Positions 16,769 through 25,339 are shown, counted from the stretch's first letter. The stretch: DNA of 64,000 bases from Streptomyces sp. NBC_00691 (GCF_036226665.1 NZ_CP109007.1:2024501-2088500), one strand, 5' to 3'. Notes: a model not told the origin generated them from the letters alone. Program-made: numbers and translations.

Positions 16769-17086
16769 ACCTCGCGGGTGGCCCAGGCCGTCCTCCTGGT
16801 CCCCCTCGCCCTGGGCGCGGGCTTCTCGCTGCCGCCACTGATCGCCTCGATGATGGAGGCCGTGCCGCCGGACCGCGCGGGTACGGCGGCGGGCCTCCTG
16901 AACGCGGTCCGGCAGACGGCGGGCGCGCTCGCGATCGCGGTCTTCGGCTCCCTGGCGGCCACGTCGACGGAATCGGCGCTCCGGACGAGTCTCCTGATCA
17001 GCGCGTCCTTCCTCACGCTGACGACCCTGGCCTCCCTCCGCCTGCCGGGCAGCCGGGGCCGGGCGGAGGACCGGGCCGGCGGGTGA
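16763..17086 (+). pseudogene. C-terminal fragment of a DHA2-type MFS efflux transporter
   Basis: About 107 codons encode the last two to three membrane segments of an EmrB/QacA-type pump: LVPLALGAGFSLPPLIASMM, VPPDRAGTAAGLLNAVRQTAGALAIAVFGSL, and a final hydrophobic helix before the TGA at 17084. The first 350-400 residues expected of this family are absent. Upstream the frame runs antisense through the AraC gene and has no homology. There is no start codon or ribosome site of its own. The fragment shares its breakpoint with the truncated regulator, so both were cut by one rearrangement. Confidence 0.85.
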
Positions 17087-17105
17087 CCGGGGCCGGCTCC
17101 CGGGC

Positions 17106-18020
17106 TCAGGCCCCCTTTCGGTACTGCCCCGGTGCCAGGCCGTACGCGCGCTTGAAGGCCTTGGCGAAGGCGAACTCCGATGAGTAGCCGGAACGTTGGG
17201 CGATGGCGCGGAGAGGCAGGTCTGCGGTGCGGAGGAGGCGCCCCGCCGTGGTCATGCGCCACCAGGTGAGGTACGCGAGGGGGGCGCGGCCGACCAGCGC
17301 GGTGAAGCGGCGGGCGAACGCGGCGCGGGAGAGGCCGGTCAGGGCGCCGAGTTCCTCGACCGTCCACGCGCGCGCGGGGTCGCAGTGGAGGGCGCGGAGG
17401 GCGCCGGCGACCACCGGGTCGCCGAGGGCGGCCGACCAGCCGGTGGAGCGGTCGGCGCGTTCGGTGAGCCACCAGGTGCGCAGCAGGTAGAGCAGGAGGG
17501 TGTCGAGCAGGGCGGGGACGATCGCGTCGGATCCCGGCTGGGGTTCGGCGAGTTCGGCGCCGAGCAGGTCGACGGCGGCGCGCAGCCGGGGATGGGCGCC
17601 GACCCGGGCGGGGATGTGCACGTACGGCGGCAGCTCGGTGAGGAGCGGGTGGGCGCGGGCGCGGCTGAGCTGGTAGGCGCCGCACAGGAGCAGGGTCTCC
17701 TCCGCGTCGACCGGGCCGCGGACGGGCGGGGTGGGCCAGGAGCCGTCGGGGGCGGGCACGGCGTCGACGAGCGGGGTGCCGGGCCGGTCGGCGAGGCCGT
17801 GGCCGGTGCCGTGGGCGAGGAGGACGACGTCTCCGGGGCCGAGCCGGACGGGGGCGGCGCCCTCCGGGGGCAGCAGCCAGGCCGTGCCCTGGAGGACGAC
17901 GTGGAATCCGGCGCCCTCGCTCGCCGGGAAGCGGATGCCCCAGGGGGCGAAGTTGACCGTGCGGGAGGAGTGGGGCCGCCCGGTGCGCATGGCGGCGATG
18001 GCATCGCTCAGTACGTCCAT
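17106..18020 (-). CDS. AraC-family regulator with cupin sensor domain
   Basis: About 304 aa from ATG 18020. The N-terminal cupin (AraC_binding/cupin_6 type) contains VNFAPWGIRFPASEGAGFHVVLQGTAWLL and RLGPGDVVLLAHGTGHGLAD. The C-terminal two-HTH domain includes WTVEELGALTGLSRAAFARRFTALVGRAPLAYLTWWRM and the signature second HTH LPLRAIAQRSGYSSEFAFAKAFKRAYGLAPGQYR. A GAGGAG precedes ATG 18020; upstream in-frame ATGs at 18065 and 18086 are possible. It is divergent from the quinone reductase at 18122, its likely target. Ligand unknown. Confidence 0.88.
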   Translation of the reverse strand: MDVLSDAIAAMRTGRPHSSRTVNFAPWGIRFPASEGAGFHVVLQGTAWLLPPEGAAPVRLGPGDVVLLAHGTGHGLADRPGTPLVDAVPAPDGSWPTPPVRGPVDAEETLLLCGAYQLSRARAHPLLTELPPYVHIPARVGAHPRLRAAVDLLGAELAEPQPGSDAIVPALLDTLLLYLLRTWWLTERADRSTGWSAALGDPVVAGALRALHCDPARAWTVEELGALTGLSRAAFARRFTALVGRAPLAYLTWWRMTTAGRLLRTADLPLRAIAQRSGYSSEFAFAKAFKRAYGLAPGQYRKGA

Positions 18021-18121
18021 CCCGGCACCGTACTCCTCGTCGGCGGGGGCGAGACGATCGGACATCAGGAGGAGCGATGAGGACATGGATCGTCTCGCCT
18101 CGCGCGCCTAGCGTCTTGTTC

Positions 18122-19129
18122 ATGACGACAACAGGAATGACCACGAGGGCAGTTCTCTTCCACGAGACGGGAGGGCCCGAGGTCCTCACCGTGGAGGAGG
18201 TCGCACTGCCGGCCCCCGGGCCCGGCGAGGTGCTCGTCCGGGTCGAGGCGATCGGGCTGAATCGCGCCGAGGCGCTGTTCCGCGCGGGCACCTACCACTA
18301 CCCGGCGACCCTGCCGGGTTCGCGGCTGGGCTATGAGGCGGCGGGGGTCGTCGAGGCGGTCGGGGCCGGAGTCACGGCGTACGCCCCGGGTGATCCGGTC
18401 ATGGCGGCGGCCAACTTCGACTTCGGCGTCCACGGGGTGTACGCGGAGCGGGTGGCGCTTCCGGAGGAGTACCTGGTGGCCCGGCCCGCGGGGGTGGACG
18501 CGGTGACGGCCGCGGCGGTCTGGCTGACGTACTTCACCGCGTACGGCGGCATGGTGCTGACCGGCGGTCTCGGCGCCGGCGACCACGTGCTGATCACGGG
18601 GGCGTCCAGCGGGGTGGGAACGGCCGCGATCCAGACGGCGCTGCGCGTCGGGGCGGTTCCGGTCGCGGCCACGCGGGGTGAGGGGAAGCGGAAGCGGCTC
18701 CTGGAGCTCGGCGCCGCGGAGGTGATCGCGACGGACACCGAGGACGTGGTCGAGGAGGTGCGGCGGATCACCGGCGGGGCGGGCGCGGACCTCGTCTTCG
18801 ACGCGGTGGGCGGGCCCGGGTTCGCCCGGCTCGGCGACGCGCTGCGGCCCGGCGGCACGGCCGTGCTGTACGGCTGGCAGGACCCGCGGCCGGTGGCCCT
18901 GTCGGCCAACTGGCCGCAGACGGTCCACACGTACGCCAACGGGGCGCTCGCCCGGACCGAGGAGGGGCGTCGCCGCGCGGCCGGGTTCATCGGTGCGGGG
19001 CTGCGCGAGGGCACCCTGGCGCCGGTGATCGCCGAGACCTTCGACGGTCTGGAGCGGATCACCGACGCCCATCGGCTCATGGAGTCCAACACGCACTTCG
19101 GGAAGATCGTGGTGCGCGTCGGAGGCTGA
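18122..19129 (+). CDS. Zinc-independent quinone oxidoreductase (MDR family, NADPH)
   Basis: 335-aa medium-chain dehydrogenase/reductase of the QOR/zeta-crystallin branch. The GroES-like domain has MTTRAVLFHETGGPEVLTVEEV, LVRVEAIGLNRAEALFRAG and LGYEAAGVVEAVG, with no structural zinc cysteines. The Rossmann fold carries GDHVLITGASSGVGTAAIQTA (the AXXGXXG-type motif of NADPH enzymes), GGAGADLVFDAVGG and the end THFGKIVVRV. The start ATG 18122 fits the family; ATG 18137 is possible. It probably reduces quinones or enones. Divergence from the AraC/cupin regulator suggests direct control by it. Confidence 0.9.
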   Translation: MTTTGMTTRAVLFHETGGPEVLTVEEVALPAPGPGEVLVRVEAIGLNRAEALFRAGTYHYPATLPGSRLGYEAAGVVEAVGAGVTAYAPGDPVMAAANFDFGVHGVYAERVALPEEYLVARPAGVDAVTAAAVWLTYFTAYGGMVLTGGLGAGDHVLITGASSGVGTAAIQTALRVGAVPVAATRGEGKRKRLLELGAAEVIATDTEDVVEEVRRITGGAGADLVFDAVGGPGFARLGDALRPGGTAVLYGWQDPRPVALSANWPQTVHTYANGALARTEEGRRRAAGFIGAGLREGTLAPVIAETFDGLERITDAHRLMESNTHFGKIVVRVGG

Positions 19130-19145
19130 ACACCGGCGTCCGGGC

Positions 19146-20645
19146 TCAGTGGCGGGGCAGACCCAGGGGGTTGTCGTCGCGGAGCTCCGGCGGGAGCAGG
19201 TGGTCGGGGGTCGACTGGTAGGTGACCGGGCGCAGCCAGCGCTCGATCGCGGTCGCGCCGACCGAGGTGGCGGTGGAGGTGGTGGCCGGGTAGGGGCCGC
19301 CGTGGTGCTGGGCGGCGGCGACGGCGACGCCGGTGGGCCAGCCGTTGACGAGGACGCGGCCGGCGAGCGGGGTGAGTTCGGCGAGGAGCGGGGCCGCGTC
19401 CTCGTCCTGGCCCCGCTCGGCGATGTGCAGGGTGGCGGTGAGGTTCCCGGGCACCCGCGCGAGGGCCTCGGTGATCTCCGTACGGGAGTCGTAGCGGGCG
19501 ACGACGGTGACCGGGCCGAAGCACTCCTCCGTGAGGTCCCGGTGGTCGCCGTCGACCAGGGTCCGGACCGCGACCGTCACGAAGCCGGCCTTGACCGTGT
19601 GCGGGCCGCCGGCGGCGGGGTGGACCGGTGCGGTGACGCCGTCGTTCATCACCATCTCGTAGGTGTGGGTGAGGAACCTGCCCCGCATCCGGCGGTCGAG
19701 CATCACGGCCGGCTCGGTGTCGCGCAGGGCGTCCGTCAGCGCCTCCACGAACCGGTCGCCCGCCTCACCCGAGGGGGCCAGGACGAAGCCGGGCTTGGTG
19801 CAGAACTGGCCCGCGCCCATGGTCATGGAGCCGGCGAGCCCGGCGCCGATCTCCTCGGCCCGCTCCTCGACGGCGGCGGGGGTGAGCACCACCGGGTTGA
19901 CGGAGCCGAGTTCGCCGTGGAAGGGGATGGGGACGGGCCGGGCGGCGGCCGCGTCGAAGAGGGCCCGTCCGCCGCGCACCGAGCCGGTGAAGCCGGCGGC
20001 CGCGACGAGCGGGTGGCGGACGAGCGCGACGCCCGCGTCGAAGCCGTGGACGAGGACGACGACGTCCTCGGGGAGGCCCGCCTTGGCGGCGGCCCTGCGC
20101 AGCAGCGCGGCGCAGAGTTCGGAGGTGGCCGGGTGGTCGGGGTGGGCCTTGATCACCACCGGGCAGCCGGCCGCGAGGGCGCTCGCGGTGTCGCCGCCGG
20201 GGACGGAGAAGGCGAGCGGGAAGTTGCTGGCGGCGTAGACGGCGACGACGCCGAGCGGGATCTTCCAGCGGCGCAGGTCTGGCCGGGGCGGGATGGCTCC
20301 GGGGTCGGGGAGGTCGATCCGGACGTCGAGGAAGGAACCGTCGTCGACGACCCCGGCGAAGGCCCTCAACTGGGCTGCGGTCCGCGCGAGTTCGCCGTTG
20401 AGCCGGACCGGCCCGAGGGCGGTCTCGGCGTCCGCGGTCGCGACGACCTGCTCGCCGGCCTCCTGGAGGAGGTCGGCGGCGGTACGGAGGAAGGCGGCCC
20501 GTACGGCCCGGTCGGCGAGGGCCTCACGGACCTCGTGCGCGGCCCGTACGGCCCGGTCGACGTCCTCCGTCGTGGCCTCCACCGCCACCTGCTCGCGCGG
20601 CTTCCCCGTCCGGGGGTCCACACTCCACACTGGTTCTGCCGCCAC
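19146..20645 (-). CDS. NADP-dependent aldehyde dehydrogenase, 2-oxoglutarate-semialdehyde dehydrogenase type
   Basis: 499-aa ALDH superfamily member of the ketoglutaric-semialdehyde dehydrogenase branch, with reaction 2,5-dioxopentanoate to 2-oxoglutarate. The cofactor region is VVAVYAASNFPLAFSVPGGDTASALAAGCPVVIKAHP; general base segment PFHGELGSVNPVV; nucleophile Cys282 in MGAGQFCTKPGFVL. The late motif EECFGPVTVVARY positions the nicotinamide ribose. The GTG at 20645 has AGGGG 7 nt upstream; GTG 20651 is an alternative. An upstream ATG at 20696 would run through the operator and is unlikely. It is divergent from an IclR regulator and would supply the last step after KdgD (38057-38989). That link is inference. 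Confidence 0.88.
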   Translation of the reverse strand: MAAEPVWSVDPRTGKPREQVAVEATTEDVDRAVRAAHEVREALADRAVRAAFLRTAADLLQEAGEQVVATADAETALGPVRLNGELARTAAQLRAFAGVVDDGSFLDVRIDLPDPGAIPPRPDLRRWKIPLGVVAVYAASNFPLAFSVPGGDTASALAAGCPVVIKAHPDHPATSELCAALLRRAAAKAGLPEDVVVLVHGFDAGVALVRHPLVAAAGFTGSVRGGRALFDAAAARPVPIPFHGELGSVNPVVLTPAAVEERAEEIGAGLAGSMTMGAGQFCTKPGFVLAPSGEAGDRFVEALTDALRDTEPAVMLDRRMRGRFLTHTYEMVMNDGVTAPVHPAAGGPHTVKAGFVTVAVRTLVDGDHRDLTEECFGPVTVVARYDSRTEITEALARVPGNLTATLHIAERGQDEDAAPLLAELTPLAGRVLVNGWPTGVAVAAAQHHGGPYPATTSTATSVGATAIERWLRPVTYQSTPDHLLPPELRDDNPLGLPRH

Positions 20646-20656
20646 TGCCACGCCCC

Positions 20657-20674
20657 TGTTCGCTATTCTGAACA
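20657..20674. promoter_or_regulatory. Inverted repeat TGTTC-N8-GAACA, candidate IclR operator
   Basis: The site lies 12 bp upstream of the aldehyde dehydrogenase start and 118 bp before the IclR start. A further GAACAC at about 20690 repeats the half-site. Position and symmetry suit autoregulation and control of the dehydrogenase by the IclR protein. Confidence 0.6.
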
Positions 20675-20791
20675 CAGTTCCCGTGGATGAACACATCCGT
20701 ACGGGACTCTAGGGACGGCCCGGCCGTCTCCACAAGGGGCCCTGTCCGGCCGGCCAGGGGACGACCGCACGACGGAAAAGGGGCGAGGGTC

Positions 20792-21562
20792 ATGGCGATT
20801 GCCGACGCGGGCGGAGCGCAGGTGAAGTCCGCGGTGCGGACCGTGGAGCTGCTCGAATACTTCGCCGGACGCCCGGGGATGCACTCGCTCGCCGCCGTCC
20901 AGGAGGCCGTCGGCTACCCCAAGTCCAGCCTCTACATGCTGCTGCGCACCCTGGTCGAGCTGGGCTGGGTGGAGACGGACGCGACCGGCACGCGGTACGG
21001 CATCGGGGTGCGGGCACTGCTCGTCGGCACCTCGTACATCGACGGCGACGAGGTGGTGGCCGCCTCCCGGCCCACCCTGGACCGGCTCTCGGACGACACC
21101 ACCGAGACCATCCACCTGGCACGGCTCGACGGCACCAACGTGGTGTACCTGGCGACCCGTCAGTCCCAGCACTACCTGCGGCCGTTCACCCGGGTCGGGC
21201 GCCGGCTGCCCGCCCACTCGACCTCGCTGGGCAAGGCGCTGCTCGCCACCCACACCGACGACCAGGTGCGCAAGCTGCTCCCGGAGACGCTCCCGGCGCT
21301 CACCGAGCACACCATCACCGACCGCGAGCAGCTCATCGAGGAACTGCGCGCCATCCGCGAGCAGGGCATCTCGGTGGACCGCGAGGAGAACACGCTGGGG
21401 CTGCGCTGCTTCGGCGTCGCCATCCCGTACCGGACCCCGGCGCGGGACGCGATCAGCTGCTCGGTGCCGGTGGCGCGACTGACCCCGGCGCACGAGCAGA
21501 TGATCAAGGACGCGCTCTTCGACGCGCGGGACCGGCTGACGCTGGCGACCCGCCGCCTCTGA
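20792..21562 (+). CDS. IclR-family transcriptional regulator
   Basis: 256-aa regulator. The N-terminal winged helix is VKSAVRTVELLEYFAGRPGMHSLAAVQEAVGYPKSSLYMLLRTLVELGWVE. The C-terminal GAF-like effector domain holds HLARLDGTNVVYLATRQS, the signature GRRLPAHSTSLGKALLA, and GISVDREENTLGLRCFGVAIPYR. ATG 20792 with GCGAGGG upstream gives a normal family length. Divergent position next to the aldehyde dehydrogenase suggests it senses a sugar-acid or keto-acid intermediate and controls that gene; many IclR proteins regulate sugar-acid catabolism. The effector is unknown. Confidence 0.93.
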   Translation: MAIADAGGAQVKSAVRTVELLEYFAGRPGMHSLAAVQEAVGYPKSSLYMLLRTLVELGWVETDATGTRYGIGVRALLVGTSYIDGDEVVAASRPTLDRLSDDTTETIHLARLDGTNVVYLATRQSQHYLRPFTRVGRRLPAHSTSLGKALLATHTDDQVRKLLPETLPALTEHTITDREQLIEELRAIREQGISVDREENTLGLRCFGVAIPYRTPARDAISCSVPVARLTPAHEQMIKDALFDARDRLTLATRRL

Positions 21563-21574
21563 ACGCGCGGCGGT

Positions 21575-21598
21575 GCGACCGCGTGATCACGCGGTCGC
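21575..21598. terminator. 24-bp perfect palindrome, convergent terminator
   Basis: GCGACCGCGTGA is followed immediately by its complement; a hairpin of about 9-10 bp with a TGATCA loop can form. It lies between the ends of iclR (+) and the cupin gene (-), where a bidirectional terminator is expected. Confidence 0.75.
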
Positions 21599-21634
21599 GC
21601 GGCCCGGCGACCGCGCGGCCCGGCGGGCATCCGC

Positions 21635-22132
21635 TCAGCCGCGCTCGGCGAGCGCCTTCTGCCAGACCGGGCTGTCCACGTAGTGGTTGTCGTACTGCTC
21701 CGAGGACGCCTTGATCTCCTCGAAGCTCGCCTCGCCCCGCATGACCCGGCCGAGCAGACGCAGGTAGTCGAAGCGGGCCATGCCGGGCGTGAAGACGAAC
21801 AGCACGTCGGCCTCGGCGCCGGGCGCGGCCGCGAAGGCGTGCGCGGTGTGGGGCGGGACGAGCAGGAAGTCGCCCTTCTCCAGGACGGACAGCTCCTCGC
21901 CGACGAGGACCTGGAGCTGTCCGTCGATGACGTAGAACATCTCCGACGCCTTGGTGTGGAAGTGCGCCGGGGCGCCGACCGCCCCCTCGGCGAAGGTGGA
22001 GCGGTAGCTGGTGAGCTGTCCGCCGGTGGTGTCGGAGTCGGCGAGCAGGGTCATGACACTGCTGGGGTCCGCGGTGGTCTCGGCGGTCGCGGCACGGGTC
22101 AGGAGCGGGGCGAAGGGCGCGTTCTCGTTCAT
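21635..22132 (-). CDS. Cupin-domain protein
   Basis: 165-aa small beta-barrel protein from ATG 22132 (GTG 22138 possible). The first cupin motif is GAPAHFHTKASEMFYVIDGQLQVLVGEE, with the two His and the Glu that bind a metal. The second motif is FLLVPPHTAHAFAAAPG, with the third His. The C-terminal part is helical (DYLRLLGRVMRGEASFEEI). Such proteins are quercetinase-like dioxygenases or small-molecule-binding proteins; the substrate cannot be called. An inverted repeat (ATTGACCC...GGGTCAAT) lies upstream, between it and the membrane-protein gene, and may carry a regulator site. Confidence 0.85.
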   Translation of the reverse strand: MNENAPFAPLLTRAATAETTADPSSVMTLLADSDTTGGQLTSYRSTFAEGAVGAPAHFHTKASEMFYVIDGQLQVLVGEELSVLEKGDFLLVPPHTAHAFAAAPGAEADVLFVFTPGMARFDYLRLLGRVMRGEASFEEIKASSEQYDNHYVDSPVWQKALAERG

Positions 22133-22152
22133 GATCACTACTCTAGAGGGCC

Positions 22153-22200
22153 ATTGACCCCTGGGCAGGGTGCAATTGATCTAGAAGAACATGGGTCAAT
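22153..22200. promoter_or_regulatory. Spaced inverted repeat ATTGACCC / GGGTCAAT upstream of the cupin gene
   Basis: Octamers at 22153-22160 and 22193-22200 are exact complements 32 nt apart. TCTAGA occurs at 22142 and 22180, adding a direct repeat. The region is AT-rich for this genome and lies 20-70 bp from the cupin start, so it is a candidate promoter and operator. No cognate regulator is adjacent. Confidence 0.45.
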
Positions 22201-22360
22201 TCTCCCCCTCCGTGCCCCACGCCCCAGGGCTCTTCGCCACACTCCCGTCTTCGCCGGCAGGCGGAGGTCTGACGACAGGGGCTCCGCCTCCCCCGTGCGG
22301 CGGAGGCGGATCACCGGTGGGCAGGACGTGCCGCCCCGGTTCCGGCACGAGCCTGGAGCC

Positions 22361-23368
22361 ATGACCGAGACCGCGCTCCACCGCTCCCCCGCACCCTCCC
22401 CCGCGCCCCGTGCGGAAGGCCGCGCCGGCCCCGCCCGCAGGGCCCTGCGCCTGCTCGCGATCCTCGCCTGCGTCCCGTACGTCTCGCTCAAGGCCGCCTG
22501 GATGGCGGGCAGTGAGATCGGCATCCCCGCCGGGAGCGTGCTCCTGGAACACCGCGACCTGCTGATCGTCGCCAACGCGGTCACCGTGCTGGCCGACGCC
22601 CTCGTGGTCGTCCTCGCCCTGCTCCTCACCCGGCCCTGGGGGCAGCGGGTGCCCGCCTGGCTCCTGGCGCTCCCGATGTGGGCGGCGACCGGGCTGCTCG
22701 CCCCGATCATGACCGGCTACCCGGCCCAGCTGGCGGTCGCGGCGCTGAGCGGCGACGAGGCGGCCGCCACGCCCGCCGAACCCTTCCTGGACTCCTGGGT
22801 CTTCGCCGTCGTCTACGGCGGCTTCATCCTCCAGGGCCTCTCCCTGGGCACCCTCTTCGCGCTGTACACGCGCGACCGCTGGGGCCACCTCCTGCGCGGC
22901 CGGCTCGGCGGGATCCCCGCGCGGGTCTCCGGGCCCGGGGTGCGGGCCACCGCCCTGGCCGGTGCCCTCCTCGCGCTCTTCCCCGCCGTGCTCCACGTGA
23001 TGTGGCTGTCCGGCTCGACGCACGGCATGGCCGCCCGGCAGATCGCCGAGCGGGACGCCGACGCCGTCGTCCTGGAGGTCCAGTGGCTGGCCTTCCTCGT
23101 CGTCGCCGTGACCGCGACCCTCCTCCTGGTCCTGCGCCGGCCCGCCGCCCCGCGCGTGCGGACCGTCCTCTCCCTTGCCTGGGTCGGCACGGGCATGGTG
23201 GGCTGCTGGGGCGCCTACATGTCGCTGGTCGCGCTGATGCCGGAGACCGATCCCGCCAAGCACGTCACGGCCCTGATGCGGCTGGCCTACGCTGGCGAAA
23301 TGATCACCGGACTCCTCCTCGCCGCCTGTCTGGCCGTCGTCCTGCGGCGACGGAGCGCCGCGGCGTGA
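22361..23368 (+). CDS. Multi-pass membrane protein of unknown function, coupled to a histidine kinase
   Basis: 335 aa with about eight predicted transmembrane segments, the first at residues 28-46 (LRLLAILACVPYVSLKAAWM) and the last at the C terminus (AGEMITGLLLAACLAVVL). The N terminus is a short Pro/Ala-rich cytoplasmic tail. I do not recognise a transport or enzyme motif. The stop overlaps the GTG of the histidine-kinase gene by 4 nt, so it is probably translated with the two-component system and may act as its membrane sensor or partner. ATG 22361 follows GGAGCC. The family looks like a conserved actinobacterial membrane protein, but that is an impression only. Confidence 0.8.
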   Translation: MTETALHRSPAPSPAPRAEGRAGPARRALRLLAILACVPYVSLKAAWMAGSEIGIPAGSVLLEHRDLLIVANAVTVLADALVVVLALLLTRPWGQRVPAWLLALPMWAATGLLAPIMTGYPAQLAVAALSGDEAAATPAEPFLDSWVFAVVYGGFILQGLSLGTLFALYTRDRWGHLLRGRLGGIPARVSGPGVRATALAGALLALFPAVLHVMWLSGSTHGMAARQIAERDADAVVLEVQWLAFLVVAVTATLLLVLRRPAAPRVRTVLSLAWVGTGMVGCWGAYMSLVALMPETDPAKHVTALMRLAYAGEMITGLLLAACLAVVLRRRSAAA

Positions 23369-24612
23369 GACGGAGCGCGGTCGCCCTCCTCGGGCAGCGG
23401 GCCCGGCGGCGCTGGCTCCATCTGATCGTGGGCGGCGCGCTGTTCATGCCGTTCTGGATGGTCGGCTCCGTGGTCGTGGGGGCGTTCCTCGGCGCGGGCG
23501 GCCTGTTCGCCGGGAGCCTCGCGGTGCAGTTCGGGGCGTACGCGGTGGGGCTGCCGCTGGTGGCGGTCGCCGCGCTGTTCCCGCTGGCCCGGCCGATGTC
23601 GGTGGCGGCGGCGCGGGCGCTGTGCGGGGTGCCGGCCGACCGGTTCGCGGACGGTCCGGCCCAGGGGCCGGAGGCGAAGGGCCGGACGGCGGGCTGGTTC
23701 ACGCTGCACCTGGGCGCCGGGGCGCTGATCAGCGGGGCGACCCTCGCCCTGCCTCCGTTCGCGGTGTCGGTGATGGCGCTGCCGTTCTCGGCCGCGCTGC
23801 GGGAGTCGGAGCTGGGCCGGTTCTGGGGCCTCGACCGGCCCTGGTGGGTCTGGGCGGCGTTCCCGGCCGGTCTCCTGATGCTGCTCGGGCTCGCCGCCAC
23901 GGCCGCCGCGACCGGGGCGCTGCTCGCCCGGGGCGCGCCCCGGCTGCTCGGGCCGAGCCCGGCGGACCGGCTCGCGGCGGCCGAACGGCGCGCGGCCGAG
24001 GCGGAGTCCCGCAACCGGCTGGCCCGGGAGCTGCACGACTCGGTCGGTCACGCGCTGAGCGCGGTCACCCTGCAGGCGGGGGCCGCCCGGCGGGTCCTGG
24101 ACGGCGGTGACGGGGCGGACCTGGCGTTCGTCCGGGAGGCGCTCACCGCGATCGAGGAGACCACCCGGCGCACGGTCGGCGAACTGGACTGGGTCCTCGG
24201 GCTGCTGCGGCACGACGAGGACGCCGGGGAAGGACCGGGGCCCGGGCCGGGGCTCGACGCCCTGGAGGCCCTGGTGCGGGGAGCGGGGCCGGAGGTGGCG
24301 CTGACGGTGTCCGGCGACCTCGCCCCCGTACCGGAGACGCTGTCCCGTGAGGCGTACCGGATCGTTCAGGAAGGGCTGACGAACGCGGCCCGGCACGCGG
24401 GCGGGGAGCCCGTGTCCGTGCGGCTCGACGCCCGTACCGAGGAGTGGGAGATCGCCATGGAGAACCCCCTGCCCGCACGGCCGCCGGCCGCCCGGCCGAA
24501 CGGCGGCCGCGGTCTGCGCGGGATCGCCGAACGGGCCCGGCTGCTCGGCGGCACTGCCGAGGCCGGTCCGGCGGACGGCGTCTGGCGCCTCGTGGTCAGG
24601 ATCCCCCGATGA
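23365..24612 (+). CDS. Sensor histidine kinase, NarL-partner (HisKA_3) type
   Basis: 415-aa membrane kinase. It begins at GTG 23365 inside the previous stop (GTGA). About four to six hydrophobic segments precede a coiled region (DRLAAAERRAAEAESRNRL). The dimerisation and phosphoacceptor motif is RELHDSVGHALSAVTLQAG with His224. The ATP-binding domain includes EAYRIVQEGLTNAARHAGG (N box) and NGGRGLRGIAERARLLGG (G box). The extracellular loops are short, so the sensed signal is probably membrane-associated or passed on by the partner membrane protein. Overlap by ATGA with the response regulator gene defines the pair. Confidence 0.93.
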   Translation: MRRSAVALLGQRARRRWLHLIVGGALFMPFWMVGSVVVGAFLGAGGLFAGSLAVQFGAYAVGLPLVAVAALFPLARPMSVAAARALCGVPADRFADGPAQGPEAKGRTAGWFTLHLGAGALISGATLALPPFAVSVMALPFSAALRESELGRFWGLDRPWWVWAAFPAGLLMLLGLAATAAATGALLARGAPRLLGPSPADRLAAAERRAAEAESRNRLARELHDSVGHALSAVTLQAGAARRVLDGGDGADLAFVREALTAIEETTRRTVGELDWVLGLLRHDEDAGEGPGPGPGLDALEALVRGAGPEVALTVSGDLAPVPETLSREAYRIVQEGLTNAARHAGGEPVSVRLDARTEEWEIAMENPLPARPPAARPNGGRGLRGIAERARLLGGTAEAGPADGVWRLVVRIPR

Positions 24613-25268
24613 GCGCCCCCCTGCGGATCGTGCTCGCCGACGACGAGCGGATGGTGCGGACGGCCCTGCGGGTCATCCTCGACGCGGAGCCCGACCTGGA
24701 GGTCGTCGGCGAGGCGGCCACCGGCGCCGAGGCGGTGTCGGTGGTGCGGGCCGAGCGGCCGGACGTCGTCCTCATGGACGTGCGGATGCCGGAGATCGAC
24801 GGGATCCGGGCGACCGAGCAGATCCTCGCGGGGATGGCGGAGCCGCCCCGGATCGTGGTGGTGACCACCTTCGAGAACGACGCGTACGTGTACGACGCGC
24901 TGCGCGTCGGCGCGGCCGGCTTCCTCCTCAAGCGCTCGGCGCCGGAGGACCTGGTGAGCGCGGTGCGGCTGGTCGCCCGGAGCGACTCGCTGCTCTACCC
25001 GGCGGCGGTACGGGGCCTGGCCGCCGAGCACGCCCGCAACCGGCCGCCCGTGGCACCGCCCTGGGTGGCGCGGCTCACCGAGCGGGAGGCGGAGGTGCTG
25101 CGCCTGGTGGCGACGGGCCTCACGAACGCGGAGATCGCGGCCCGGATGGGCGTCGGCGCGGCCACGGTCAAGACGCACGTGGCGTCGGTCCTGGCGAAGT
25201 CGGGCGCCCGCGACCGCACACAGGCCGTGATCCTGGCGTACGAGTCGGGGTTCGTCCGGACGGGGTGA
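24609..25268 (+). CDS. LuxR/NarL-family response regulator
   Basis: 219 aa, cytoplasmic. The receiver domain has acidic residues LADDERMV near the N terminus and phosphoacceptor Asp57 in VVLMDVRMPEIDG. Thr in VVVTTFEND and Lys in FLLKRSAPEDL complete the active site. The C-terminal GerE/LuxR helix-turn-helix is LTEREAEVLRLVATGLTNAEIAARMGVGAATVKTHV. It overlaps the kinase by 4 nt and is the last gene of the three-gene unit starting at 22361. Targets unknown; autoregulation or control of the coupled membrane protein is plausible. Confidence 0.95.
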   Translation: MSAPLRIVLADDERMVRTALRVILDAEPDLEVVGEAATGAEAVSVVRAERPDVVLMDVRMPEIDGIRATEQILAGMAEPPRIVVVTTFENDAYVYDALRVGAAGFLLKRSAPEDLVSAVRLVARSDSLLYPAAVRGLAAEHARNRPPVAPPWVARLTEREAEVLRLVATGLTNAEIAARMGVGAATVKTHVASVLAKSGARDRTQAVILAYESGFVRTG

Positions 25269-25270
25269 CG

Positions 25271-25339
25271 GCGGCCGGAGCGTCCCGCGCGCCGGGGTGG
25301 TGGCGGCGCGGGGGCGGCCGGAGCGTCCCGCGCGCCGGG
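25271..25339. repeat. 26-bp exact direct repeat downstream of the response regulator
   Basis: Identical 26-mers at 25271-25296 and 25314-25339 are separated by 17 nt and followed by a third partial GACGGCGGCC. They occupy the gap before the penicillin-binding-protein gene. No coding or clear hairpin role is seen. Confidence 0.8.
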
